This document shows positions 1 to 7,228 of a DNA stretch of 64,000 bases, piece by piece. The translations under genes and the position numbers were made by a program. The notes under the pieces are model-generated. The model worked only from the letters and a program-made list of their open reading frames with translations. It had not been told where the DNA came from and made no database searches. Numbering within the stretch: the first letter of the stretch is position 1; each line of letters begins with the position of its first letter. Source of the DNA: Bacillota bacterium (lineage in GTDB: Bacteria > Bacillota > Clostridia > Lachnospirales > Lachnospiraceae); assembly GCA_023392995.1 (NCBI GenBank), contig JAEWMZ010000480.1, forward strand, positions 9,083-73,082. Direction: 5' to 3'.

Positions 1-366
1 GTAATAAAATATCTGCTCTTCTAACCCATCTAATGATTCTAGCATTTTCATAAGTGCTTTCTTCCTTAAGCGTAACTCATGCATTTCTGCACCGAGCCTA
101 ATTATTTGTGCTCTATCTCTGTCAATCAACCGAAAGGCATCTTCTAAGCCAATATGAGTGACAGGAGTGGAAGAAGTTACTCGTGAGTAATCAACACCCA
201 TGCCATTTGAGCCTTTGGGTCCATTTACTCCTGCAAGATTTAGTGATTTTTCAATTGATTTTTCCAAGTCTTTTATTTTTAAACGCTTGAGCATGATCTG
301 AAAATCAATATCCTTAAACAGCTTCCCATCCTGATATATGTTTTTCGAACTAGAAACAGCAGACAT
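1..366 (-). CDS. Phage late-gene regulator, RinA/ArpU/DUF1492-like (partial)
   Basis: The reading frame starts at ATG 364-366 behind AAGGAGG and runs off the left edge after 122 codons. Reverse translation gives an N-terminal half with the stretch VDYSRVTSSTPVTHIGLEDA, followed by a helical region rich in Arg, Leu and Lys. That pattern is typical of the short sigma-like activators (ArpU/RinA/DUF1492 group) that end the early operon and switch on packaging and structural genes. The expected C-terminal region-4-like helix-turn-helix lies outside the window, so the family call rests on the N-terminal pattern and on position only. If correct, the terminase module would be its target; here that module sits 32 kb away at the other end of the prophage. 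Confidence 0.55.
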   Translation of the reverse strand, partial: MSAVSSSKNIYQDGKLFKDIDFQIMLKRLKIKDLEKSIEKSLNLAGVNGPKGSNGMGVDYSRVTSSTPVTHIGLEDAFRLIDRDRAQIIRLGAEMHELRLRKKALMKMLESLDGLEEQIFYY

Positions 367-464
367 TTTATTTTCCTCCTTGAATACATACTGTTAATAT
401 GTTAAAATTACCAGTGTCGAGTTGATAATTTTAAGAGGAGGACTTTCGGGTCCTTTTTCTTTTG

Positions 465-728
465 CTAAGAAACTGCTTTATGGTGTCCAACCGCTTCCTG
501 CTCCAGTTTCTCTTCTTTCATTTTTGAGGTTAACTGTAAAAAATCTAAGTATCTATAACTTTCCTTACATCCATTTCTTTCTGTCAATACGAAATCAGGA
601 TAAAATCCGATTATTTTCACCTGAATCTTTACTCCTCCGTGCCGATCGGCTTCTTTGATTCTAAAACTGACCATCTGACCGACCTTATATCTTTCTTTCA
701 CCATTTTTCTAAAGTCACTGTTATTCAA
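465..728 (-). CDS. Small phage early protein, unknown function
   Basis: An 87-residue ORF with a good ribosome site (GGAGGAATATT before the ATG). It is rich in Lys, Glu and aromatic residues and has no membrane segment. The core VGQMVSFRIKEADRHGG followed by an alternating hydrophobic stretch (VKIQVKIIGFYPDFVL) suggests a small beta-barrel. It lies in the same direction as the rest of the early operon. I do not recognise a named family; similar short proteins are common in clostridial prophage early regions. Confidence 0.6.
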   Translation of the reverse strand: MNNSDFRKMVKERYKVGQMVSFRIKEADRHGGVKIQVKIIGFYPDFVLTERNGCKESYRYLDFLQLTSKMKEEKLEQEAVGHHKAVS

Positions 729-828
729 AATATTCCTCCGTTATATCATCAGGAGGCACAGCGACCTCCTGATGCTTAGATGTGATATGTCAATTGATTT
801 CTTCCAGCTCTAAGTGCGTACCATTGAA

Positions 829-1560
829 CTAAGATAAAACAATAACTTTATTATTCTCCTCAAACTCATTCTTTAGGTATAGCGCGATCTGATCCATGGT
901 TTCATTCTTCCAAGCTCCTCCGTCGGCTTCGAATAATGCGCATGTTACTCCACCATGCATTCCATTCTTCATACGGAATACGAAACTGCATTCCGGCTGC
1001 TGAATTTCATGAAATGTCCGATACGGCTTAAGCCTTACAGGGTTCGGAACTTCAACATCGTCTTTACTGGCAAGGCCTGTTTTAATGGTTGCCTTTTGAG
1101 TAATTCCATCATCCTTGTAATTGGCTACTGTGCCATCTTCAACGTTTCCTGCAACTTGCAGCACAATGGATTTATCACCATCATTCTCAAACATCGACTG
1201 AATCATGATGATAAATGACTCCTGGTCAATGAACTCATTGAATCTTATCTTAGGCAGATTAGCATTTACATCAATCAGAGTCTCTCTCTTGCGATCACCG
1301 TCAAGCTCAGAAATAAGTAAAACCTGTGTAGGTGAAATGACATGTACAATCAGCTTATCCTTATCGTTAGACAATTGGTCAATATCTGTCTTTATGTAGT
1401 CAATCAGACTTGTCAACGTGGACATTCGCAAGGAATCTGCCCTTAACTCCTTTTCTACACGATAAAGATTATCTTTCGAGCTGCAATAGGTATCACCGTA
1501 AACCGTTTCTGTTCTTGGCTGTTTTAAAGCTATAATGTACTCAAGTGCTTCTTTAATCAT
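829..1560 (-). CDS. Phage early-region protein, possibly DUF2303-like
   Basis: A 243-residue soluble protein with no signal or membrane segment. The C-terminal half contains the phrases VAGNVEDGTVANYKDDG, PNPVRLKPYRTFHEIQQP and EADGGAWK. These resemble the DUF2303 (YfdQ) type of phage early protein, whose function is unknown. It sits 21 bp downstream of the 129-residue gene that begins at 1971, in the same operon as the replisome organiser and the methyltransferase, so a role in phage DNA metabolism is plausible. The family link is from memory and tentative. Confidence 0.6.
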   Translation of the reverse strand: MIKEALEYIIALKQPRTETVYGDTYCSSKDNLYRVEKELRADSLRMSTLTSLIDYIKTDIDQLSNDKDKLIVHVISPTQVLLISELDGDRKRETLIDVNANLPKIRFNEFIDQESFIIMIQSMFENDGDKSIVLQVAGNVEDGTVANYKDDGITQKATIKTGLASKDDVEVPNPVRLKPYRTFHEIQQPECSFVFRMKNGMHGGVTCALFEADGGAWKNETMDQIALYLKNEFEENNKVIVLS

Positions 1561-1581
1561 AAAAATTATTCTCCCTTCTTC

Positions 1582-1971
1582 TTATGCCTGGCGAAGGCTT
1601 CTTACCTTGCCACTTCGTTCAGTTGCATCATCTTCCGGTTCCTCCGGCAGATCAGTAAAATTCATCTGTCCGGCTATCTGCTTGCCATACTCTCTAATTT
1701 CGATATTTCCGGTATCAAGATCTTTTCCCATGTAAAGCGAGGTTTCGATTGGCAGAACAGGCGAGGTTTTCGTGGTTACATTAATCGTAATGCTTGCATT
1801 GTCTCTTTGCTCATTTTGAGTAAATCCAACTGCAATCGTGATTCCGCGCTTATTCTTAAAGCTTGTGTTCGGGTCTTGTAAGTTTTCCAAAACCTCAATT
1901 AATGCCATGTTGAACTTCTCCTGCAATACTCCACCAGCAAACTTATTAAGGTCTATCTTAGGCTTTGCCAT
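1582..1971 (-). CDS. Conserved phage early protein of the type annotated 'replication terminator'
   Basis: 129 residues with ATG at 1971 behind an AAGGAGATAAAAGC-type ribosome site. The N-terminus MAKPKIDLNKFAGGVLQEKF followed by LENLQDPNT and a beta-rich section (ITIAVGFTQNEQRDNASITI) is a pattern I associate with clostridial phage proteins that databases label replication terminator protein. I know of no biochemical proof of that name. The tail (DLPEEPEDDATERSGK) is acidic and probably disordered. It lies between the methyltransferase and the 243-residue protein in one transcription unit. Confidence 0.6.
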   Translation of the reverse strand: MAKPKIDLNKFAGGVLQEKFNMALIEVLENLQDPNTSFKNKRGITIAVGFTQNEQRDNASITINVTTKTSPVLPIETSLYMGKDLDTGNIEIREYGKQIAGQMNFTDLPEEPEDDATERSGKVRSLRQA

Positions 1972-2037
1972 ATGCTTTTATCTCCTTTCTTGGATTTTTA
2001 TTGAATCGCTCACAGCGTTTTCAAACATTAACAATTT

Positions 2038-3411
2038 TTACGCAAATTTAAGCTGATCATTGCTATAATCAATTGATATATCAGGTGTACGTTCTCCAAC
2101 CTTAAGATATGGGCAGTTTGCCAAGCCTAATGTCTTTGACATTACAGGTACAACTGAATTTCCTATTCTCTCTACCTGCTTACCCTTTGGATATTTCTTA
2201 CCGTTAGGCATAATAAAATTAATAATATAATCCTTTGAAAATCCTTGACCCAACTTATATTCCTCTGGTTGAAGCATCCGAAAACAAATATCAACAATCT
2301 GGTATGTCTCACCGTTAATTACTACTAAAACCAGACCAAACCTATCTTTTGTAACAATAGTTCCAATAGGATCACTTAAACTTTGCCCTATGCCATGTCC
2401 GTAATATTTTATTAAGAATGCAGAAACTAAAGCGAAGTGTCCTGCGGATGTTGTAATTGTATGTATTGGATCATTTATGCTCTGACCAATTCCGGTTTTA
2501 TAGAATTTCGAAATAAAGCAAGTAATTAGGGCATAACGGTTTGATGTGTCTATTGTCTGTATTGGCTCATTAAGACTTTGCCCCCTAACACTACCTTTCA
2601 ATGTTTCCGAATGATATTGAATCAAGGAAGGTGCAGCCAATTGATCCGACAGAATGAATCGGTTAGGATCATCAATTACGAATTTTTTTATGCCTAGTGC
2701 AATGCGGTTTAAGGTTTTATCCTTTAATGGAGTCTTGCGACTGAATATTGAACTTCCCAGATCACTTAGGTCAAGGTATTTATGTATCGGCTCCCATGTC
2801 AGCAAGCCATTTTCTCCATTTTTTGAATGAGTAGGCTCAGGCCAAACAATCGGCATACCATCACATCTTGCAATCATATACCATCTTTTTCTGGTAGTAG
2901 GTGCGCCATAATCTGCCGCAACAAGCTCTTTCCATTCAACTTTGTAGCCAAGCTTTCGAAGTTTTCGAATGAATAAGTTGAATGTTTCACCCTTCCTTTT
3001 CTTTATTGGTCTTCCCCTTTTATCGAGAGGTCCCCAAGTTTTTATTTCCTCAACATTTTCAGCCATAATCACATCTGGTCTGACTCTACGTGCCCATAAC
3101 ACAATTGAAAAAGGTAAAAATCTAATATTTTTATTCCTTGGTGTATCACCCTTTGCTTTGCTGAAATGAGTACAATCCGGTGACATCCACAATAATGAGA
3201 CATGTCTTCCTTTCGTTACTGTCAAAGGATCAATATTCCAGATATCATCCTGTAAATGCAAAGTATCTGGATGGTTTTGTTCATGCATAAGGATTGCATC
3301 TGGATCATGATTAATCGCTATATCAACGGATCTTCCAAAACCGTCTCGAAATCCGAATGAAGTCCCGCCACCTCCTGCAAAGCCATCAACTATAAGATTG
3401 TCATATCTCAT
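2038..3411 (-). CDS. DNA (cytosine-5-)-methyltransferase, orphan phage type
   Basis: 457 residues carrying the C5-methyltransferase motif order. Motif I (SAM binding) is VDGFAGGGGTSFGF at residues 8-21. Motif IV with the catalytic Cys80 is SPDCTHFSKAKG. Motif VI is ENV at 118-120 and motif VIII includes APTTRKRWYMIA. The usual PCQ/PCP around the cysteine is replaced by PDCTHFS, a variant common in phage and mobile-element enzymes. The middle holds repeated segments (GIGQSINDPIHTITT, GIGQSLSDPIGTIVT) that form the variable target-recognition zone. The C-terminus contains the RIGNSVVP motif X-like segment. No restriction endonuclease gene is adjacent, so it probably protects phage DNA or regulates rather than belonging to a restriction system. 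Confidence 0.92.
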   Translation of the reverse strand: MRYDNLIVDGFAGGGGTSFGFRDGFGRSVDIAINHDPDAILMHEQNHPDTLHLQDDIWNIDPLTVTKGRHVSLLWMSPDCTHFSKAKGDTPRNKNIRFLPFSIVLWARRVRPDVIMAENVEEIKTWGPLDKRGRPIKKRKGETFNLFIRKLRKLGYKVEWKELVAADYGAPTTRKRWYMIARCDGMPIVWPEPTHSKNGENGLLTWEPIHKYLDLSDLGSSIFSRKTPLKDKTLNRIALGIKKFVIDDPNRFILSDQLAAPSLIQYHSETLKGSVRGQSLNEPIQTIDTSNRYALITCFISKFYKTGIGQSINDPIHTITTSAGHFALVSAFLIKYYGHGIGQSLSDPIGTIVTKDRFGLVLVVINGETYQIVDICFRMLQPEEYKLGQGFSKDYIINFIMPNGKKYPKGKQVERIGNSVVPVMSKTLGLANCPYLKVGERTPDISIDYSNDQLKFA

Positions 3412-3413
3412 TT

Positions 3414-3590
3414 TTACCTCCTAATAGCAGCCCGAAAAACAAAATACTCATATCCATTCTTGGTAGGGAACAGCGGAACTGTATTACCGTTCACTGTTGC
3501 GACCTCAACAGCAGGAGCTATGTCTTTCGACACAATCACCTTATTACCTAGGCTGTTAATTACTACTTTCGCATTCTTACTTTCCGGCAT
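3414..3590 (-). CDS. Small phage protein, unknown
   Basis: I choose the ATG at 3588-3590 (58 residues, MPESKNAKV...) because AAGGGGTG stands just upstream and because it starts four bases after the stop of the gene before it. An ORF extending eight residues further upstream lacks a ribosome site. The protein has alternating beta-type hydrophobics and ends only 3 bp before the methyltransferase start, so the two are almost certainly cotranscribed and may be translationally coupled. I recognise no family. Confidence 0.6.
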   Translation of the reverse strand: MPESKNAKVVINSLGNKVIVSKDIAPAVEVATVNGNTVPLFPTKNGYEYFVFRAAIRR

Positions 3591-3594
3591 ACTG

Positions 3595-3888
3595 TCACCC
3601 CTTACTGGCTGCATTATGTACAGCTATTTTCTCGATTTTCTCATAGATGCTTTTTCCGATACCCGGTGTTATCTGTACTAGTGCGAGAAATCTATTTCTC
3701 GCTTTATCATCCACAAAAATCTGTCCATCAGGTAACTTGTTCTTTTCCAACCCATTTTTAAACCCCTGATCATAAATTTCTTGAAATGTAGTAACAAGCT
3801 GCTCGTCTGTCTTCTTTCTAAGTTTTACAGCCATTTCGTGAACAGCAACTTCATTTTCGCTTAATCTACACTTCCTCGTCTTCCCCAT
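3595..3888 (-). CDS. Conserved phage early protein, helical, unknown
   Basis: 97 residues from ATG 3886-3888 (MGKTRKCRLSENEVAVHEMA). The AGGAGG is 8 bp from this ATG and only 2 bp from the alternative ATG at 3894, so the inner start is preferred. The protein is helical and charged (LRKKTDEQLVTTFQEIYDQG). The gene overlaps the end of the replisome organiser by 23 bp, the kind of packing seen in phage early operons. Function unknown. Confidence 0.6.
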   Translation of the reverse strand: MGKTRKCRLSENEVAVHEMAVKLRKKTDEQLVTTFQEIYDQGFKNGLEKNKLPDGQIFVDDKARNRFLALVQITPGIGKSIYEKIEKIAVHNAASKG

Positions 3889-4747
3889 TAGCATTACCTC
3901 CTAAAGGATTTTTGTTAAGCAGCTTTTTTTCAAGTTCCGCATAATCTGCCGCTGAGTACTGTCTTTGCGGAAACTGATTGAACTTGTTAGCTGATTTAGG
4001 TTGATCTTTTACAACTGGCCTAACCTCGCTAACAGAATAATTAGCATCCAGATAATCGATATAACCTGAGCTAAAAAATGTAGATCCGTTTTGTGCTTTT
4101 CTCCATGACTCTTTTTCAAGATCATTTTTGTAGCGAGTAACGGCTCTGGACATTTCATCAAATCCAATCTTAAAAATAACCTTTTTCTTAGATTCTGAGA
4201 TTTGACCTTTTCCCTTTTTGTTGGGATAAAGTGCCCACAATTTTTCAAACACTTCAACAATATGTTTTTTAATATCTTTCTCTATATCTTTCTCTATATC
4301 TATATCTGTGTTACTTGTAACAAATCCAATGTTACACTCTGTTACATCTTCGTTACATTGTAACAATGCACTCTTTTTATTTTCCCTGTGTCTTCGTACT
4401 CTTTCCGCGCTTTCACTTTCGGAACCGATTAAACCAAGGACACCTGGAAGTAAGTATTCATCCGAGAAAGTGCACTCTAACAAATTGTTTCGTTCAAGGT
4501 ATGCAACGGTAACTTTTACATTCTCCACATCTTCTCCAATGTCGAGAGCAAGCTCTTCTTCAAAACTCTCCTCGACTCCATCGAAAAATAATTTGCCCTC
4601 ATTTTTGATGCTTAGTAACTGCAACTTGAGATAGATAATTACGTATGTATCACCACCAGCTAATTTCCGTAGCTTTTTAATAACTTTGTCACCAAAGAAA
4701 TCATCCTTAAGCCTTAACCATTTATACCTTTTTTGAACCTCTGTCAT
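3866..4747 (-). CDS. Phage replisome organiser / DnaD-like replication protein
   Basis: About 293 residues from ATG 4747 (MTEVQKRYKWLRLKDDFFGD). A TTG four codons upstream is possible. The N-terminal 120 residues match the phage replisome organiser N-terminal domain: the phrase KWLRLKDDFF...KKLRKLAGGDTYVIIYLKL is characteristic. Next come a charged linker with a D/E/K-I repeat (DIDIEKDIEKDIKK) and a C-terminal region (ALYPNKKGKG...MSRAVTRYKNDLEKE) of the kind that recruits host helicase loaders. By family it should bind the phage origin and load the replicative helicase. It lies directly downstream of tubZ with a 15-bp gap, so replication and partition genes share a transcript. Confidence 0.82.
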   Translation of the reverse strand: MTEVQKRYKWLRLKDDFFGDKVIKKLRKLAGGDTYVIIYLKLQLLSIKNEGKLFFDGVEESFEEELALDIGEDVENVKVTVAYLERNNLLECTFSDEYLLPGVLGLIGSESESAERVRRHRENKKSALLQCNEDVTECNIGFVTSNTDIDIEKDIEKDIKKHIVEVFEKLWALYPNKKGKGQISESKKKVIFKIGFDEMSRAVTRYKNDLEKESWRKAQNGSTFFSSGYIDYLDANYSVSEVRPVVKDQPKSANKFNQFPQRQYSAADYAELEKKLLNKNPLGGNANGEDEEV

Positions 4748-4762
4748 ATTTACCACCAACCC

Positions 4763-5803
4763 CTAAAGATACTTGCTCATTTTGTCCCTTATTGAATTGC
4801 CTTTCACTTTATCACTCTGGACGATCTTCTTCGTAGTTGTCAGTTCATCCATGAAATCCATGTCATTCTTCATTTTCTGGTTTGGGGGAGCGATATTTTT
4901 TTTAATCAAGTCCTTGTTATCGATAACCGTTTTATGGATTAGATCAAGCCGTGAATGGGGATAACTTAATCCTGATAACATGCAGACTGTAGCTGAGTCG
5001 CAATATGTACGGAAGGTGTCAATTGGTTTTCCAACCACCTTCTCCAGCTCATGGATTATGATTCCGTCAGCACCTGCAAGAGCAATATATTTGATCACTC
5101 TGTCTTCCTCGATCGGGGCAAATATATTGTTGCTAAAGGTATTGATCAGAGCTGGAAGAGATCCAGATTCCCCTAGGGATGATACAATTGACATTCCTCG
5201 GCTCTTTAGTGTCTCCATAACCTCCGCTTTATCAATGTTGCCCTTTACGGACTTTATATTATCCGGTACATCGAGATACCGCGTGAACATGTTGACGAAA
5301 ATCGAATTGATTTTAAGCTTATCCTTATGCTTGTCATTGTCCAGTATAAATGTGCTTGCCATACCATCAATATCCGTTAGCTCACAGAAGCACTCATATG
5401 CATTAATATGGGATTTCAAGCTATCACTTTGCCCTGGAAGAACCGTAATGGCTCCAACCGTCTTATGATCATCACATAGCAAGTCAACCAGCATAGGTCC
5501 CACACCTGACCCGGTTCCACCACCTGAGGAGAATATGACAAAAAGAATGTCTTTATTAACCTTCTCTCCTATGGCAGCACTGAGGTTGTCGTAATTATCA
5601 ACGATCAGCTTCTTAGCCTTATGTCTGTCCTTATTGCAGCCTTCGCCCCCTTGTATGTTATACCGATTTTTTACATCCGGCAGCGTATCCAGATCCTCTT
5701 TAGACGTATTCACGAACAATACGCTAAACCCTTTTTCTTCAAGCAGCCGTCCAATATTTCCACCAGCCTGACCGATAGCGATAAATCCTATCCTATCCTT
5801 CAT
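4763..5803 (-). CDS. tubZ: TubZ-type tubulin/FtsZ-like GTPase (plasmid/phage partition)
   Basis: 346 residues with the two nucleotide-binding loops of the tubulin superfamily: IGQAGGNIG at residues 10-18 and the signature GGGTGSG at 94-100. The segments VNTSKEDLDTL and GGEGCNKDRHKA, a central ILDNDKHKDK and a final MSKYL resemble, from memory, TubZ of the Clostridium botulinum plasmid-phage c-st rather than bacterial FtsZ. It has no FtsA/ZipA-binding C-terminal peptide like FtsZ, and it is shorter than the Bacillus pBtoxis TubZ. TubZ forms GTP-driven treadmilling filaments that pull DNA through TubR bound at tubC. The gene overlaps tubR by 11 bp and is followed by the replisome organiser. I could not place the T7 catalytic loop with certainty. 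Confidence 0.87.
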   Translation of the reverse strand: MKDRIGFIAIGQAGGNIGRLLEEKGFSVLFVNTSKEDLDTLPDVKNRYNIQGGEGCNKDRHKAKKLIVDNYDNLSAAIGEKVNKDILFVIFSSGGGTGSGVGPMLVDLLCDDHKTVGAITVLPGQSDSLKSHINAYECFCELTDIDGMASTFILDNDKHKDKLKINSIFVNMFTRYLDVPDNIKSVKGNIDKAEVMETLKSRGMSIVSSLGESGSLPALINTFSNNIFAPIEEDRVIKYIALAGADGIIIHELEKVVGKPIDTFRTYCDSATVCMLSGLSYPHSRLDLIHKTVIDNKDLIKKNIAPPNQKMKNDMDFMDELTTTKKIVQSDKVKGNSIRDKMSKYL

Positions 5804-6053
5804 GTTCCTTTTCCTCCTTCAACTTCTCTAATCCTGTCTTGGTGATATAAAAAGTCATTGCTCTCGCCTGTTTTGAGCCAACGTCTACCATGCCGAGCTG
5901 TTCTAACGCTTTCAACTGCTTGTAGTAGACATTGGACTTGTAACAGAAAATATCATCTGCCGCCTGAATATCCTGTACAGTCATGCCCACCATTTTACCT
6001 GTTGCAGCGCGGCTTGATAAAATTGACAGGATAACAAATTCAATTTTGCTCAA
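5793..6053 (-). CDS. tubR: TubR-like winged-helix DNA-binding adaptor
   Basis: 86 residues starting at TTG 6053 behind a GGGGG ribosome site. The predicted layout is a small winged helix: helices at residues 1-20, a recognition region around YKSNVYYKQLKALEQLGMV (38-56), a beta-wing (SKQARAMTFYITKTG) and a last charged helix. Its size and fold match TubR, the centromere-binding partner of TubZ. Its stop lies inside the start of tubZ, implying translational coupling. A perfectly phased repeat array lies immediately upstream. The TubR name rests on size, wHTH pattern and context; sequence alone would also fit a generic PadR/MarR-like regulator. Confidence 0.75.
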   Translation of the reverse strand: MSKIEFVILSILSSRAATGKMVGMTVQDIQAADDIFCYKSNVYYKQLKALEQLGMVDVGSKQARAMTFYITKTGLEKLKEEKEHEG

Positions 6054-6071
6054 TTTACAGCCCCCTATCTC

Positions 6072-6171
6072 TGACTAACTATTACTAACTGTGATTATCT
6101 ATGACTAACTATTATGAAGTGTGATAAACGATGACTAACTATTATGAACTATGATTAAGTATGATAGTTAT
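6072..6171. repeat. tubC-like centromere: 10-bp phased iterons in 30-bp units
   Basis: Ten consecutive 10-bp units lie upstream of tubR. GACTAACTATTA recurs exactly at 6073, 6103 and 6133 (30-bp period). Between these copies are related 10-mers starting TGA or TTA (consensus TGACTAACTA; TAGTTAGTCA on the coding strand), and the last unit is degenerate. A 10-bp period puts every motif on the same face of the helix. This is what a TubR-binding centromere should look like, and it also overlaps the tubR promoter region, so it may double as the operator for autoregulation. Confidence 0.8.
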
Positions 6172-6174
6172 GAT

Positions 6175-6417
6175 TCAGTCAGAGCATAAAGCCATGATCT
6201 GAGACTCCATAAAGTCAGTAAGAATTCTATTAAATTCAGATACTGCCAGCGGAAGGTCATAAAAATATGCAATCATAAAATAATTAGTATTAAGCTGTCC
6301 TTCGATCTTATAAAAAACAGTTCCACTCTGGTCAAGTTCCGGGAAGAGAACCACCTTCTTACATGGTTTCGCTTCACCGGTCCATGTCTTAACCATATAC
6401 ACATTATTGTTAAGCAT
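6175..6417 (-). CDS. Small phage protein upstream of tubC, unknown
   Basis: The ATG at 6415-6417 (80 residues, MLNNNVYMVKTW...) is preferred because GGGGTG lies six bases before it; a GTG three codons earlier has no ribosome site. The protein is aromatic-rich with no Cys pairs apart from C18 and C78 and no membrane helix. Its stop abuts the tubC repeats, so transcription from the promoter at 6453-6480 would cross the array into tubRZ. Function unknown. Its constant position invites a test as a partition accessory factor. Confidence 0.5.
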   Translation of the reverse strand: MLNNNVYMVKTWTGEAKPCKKVVLFPELDQSGTVFYKIEGQLNTNYFMIAYFYDLPLAVSEFNRILTDFMESQIMALCSD

Positions 6418-6452
6418 ATTAATCACCCCACTTGCAATATTTTTTGTAATCT

Positions 6453-6480
6453 GTTATAATAGAACAAATGTTTTGCACAA
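6453..6480 (-). promoter_or_regulatory. Probable sigma-A promoter for the tub/early operon
   Basis: On the minus strand TTGTGC (6475-6480) and TATAAC (6453-6458) are separated by 16 bp, 36 bp ahead of the small gene that precedes tubC. The match is fair rather than perfect. Confidence 0.4.
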
Positions 6481-6495
6481 AAAATATTTTTAAAA

Positions 6496-6536
6496 GGTTG
6501 TATCTGAGTTTGGACGCTTGATACAATCTTTTTTTA
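6496..6536. terminator. Bidirectional-looking terminator
   Basis: The arms GGTTGTATC (6496-6504) and GATACAATC (6520-6528) pair with one wobble. A T-run follows on the plus strand and a shorter one on the minus strand. It separates the AbrB-type regulator from the tub operon promoter. Confidence 0.6.
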
Positions 6537-6549
6537 TGTATGGAAGAGG

Positions 6550-6939
6550 TCAGGCGCTAGCTATTTTTAACTGCTTTGCTTTAATAACCAGTTTTTCAAT
6601 GCAGTGTGGGCATAATATATGGTTATCAATTTCAGTCAGATTCTGAGTCTCAGGACACCACTCACATCCATATTTGCGGATACATATTGCTCCATCTTCT
6701 ACATAGATTTCTAATACTTCTCTTTCTGCCCACCTGTTGATGTCGCGGATTTCCTTCGGTATCGTATATCTTCCTAATTCATCCATTCTTCTACCTTTAC
6801 CAGGGATTAAACGAATGGTATTATCTTCAAGACTCAGATCTAATGGAACTAATACCTCAATACCAGATGCTCTTCTGTGTTCAATCGGAACCGTGATCCT
6901 TCCGAGTTCATCAAGCCTTCTAACAATGCCTTTTGCCAT
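6550..6939 (-). CDS. Tandem AbrB-domain regulator with C-terminal zinc ribbon
   Basis: 129 residues with two swapped-hairpin AbrB/SpoVT motifs in one chain. The first is at residues 1-48 (GIVRRLDELGRITVPIEHRR) and the second at 49-92 (GRRMDELGRYTIPKEIRD...VLEIYVEDGAICIRKY). They are followed by CEWCPETQN...CPHC (residues 93-118), which looks like a four-cysteine zinc ribbon. AbrB proteins normally dimerise to build one DNA-binding unit; here the two halves are fused. It is probably a transition-state-like regulator of the early operon or of host genes. The gene overlaps the upstream 91-residue ORF by one base and is followed by a terminator. Confidence 0.85.
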   Translation of the reverse strand: MAKGIVRRLDELGRITVPIEHRRASGIEVLVPLDLSLEDNTIRLIPGKGRRMDELGRYTIPKEIRDINRWAEREVLEIYVEDGAICIRKYGCEWCPETQNLTEIDNHILCPHCIEKLVIKAKQLKIASA

Positions 6940-7214
6940 TATATATTCCTCTCTTTCTTTTCAAAATTTAGAATTCTTTCAACTAGATCCAGTCCATATT
7001 CCTCTATATCTTTTGATTTAATTTCATAATTTTCTAAATAAGCTTGCGCCTGACCACAAGCTCTTGCATAACCATTAACTAAATTAAAAGGGTAATTTTT
7101 ATGTGCCTCCTTTTCTTCCAACTTTTTAACATTTTCATTTCCTAAAGCAACTAATGCACAATTTATAGCTTTTTCAGCTATTTTTAAACGTATTTCTAAT
7201 TCTCTTTTGGTCAC
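6939..7214 (-). CDS. Small phage protein, unknown
   Basis: 91 residues, mostly helical (MTKRELEIRLKIAEKAINCALVALGN), with an amphipathic charged C-terminus ending FEKKERNI. It shares one base with the AbrB-type gene, so they are cotranscribed. A ribosome site (GGAGTAATTTGTG) precedes the ATG. No family recognised. Confidence 0.55.
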   Translation of the reverse strand: MTKRELEIRLKIAEKAINCALVALGNENVKKLEEKEAHKNYPFNLVNGYARACGQAQAYLENYEIKSKDIEEYGLDLVERILNFEKKERNI

Positions 7215-7228
7215 AAATTACTCCTTTC

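Noticed and set aside
422..658. 78-residue plus-strand ORF.
   Set aside because: Antisense to the 87-residue phage gene, without plausible protein features; a shadow frame.
4763..5803. Chromosomal FtsZ paralogue.
   Set aside because: No FtsA or division neighbours, no FtsZ C-terminal peptide, and flanked by phage replication genes and a centromere-like array.
6072..6171. CRISPR array.
   Set aside because: The 30-bp units have no variable spacers; similarity runs through every 10 bp and no cas gene is near.
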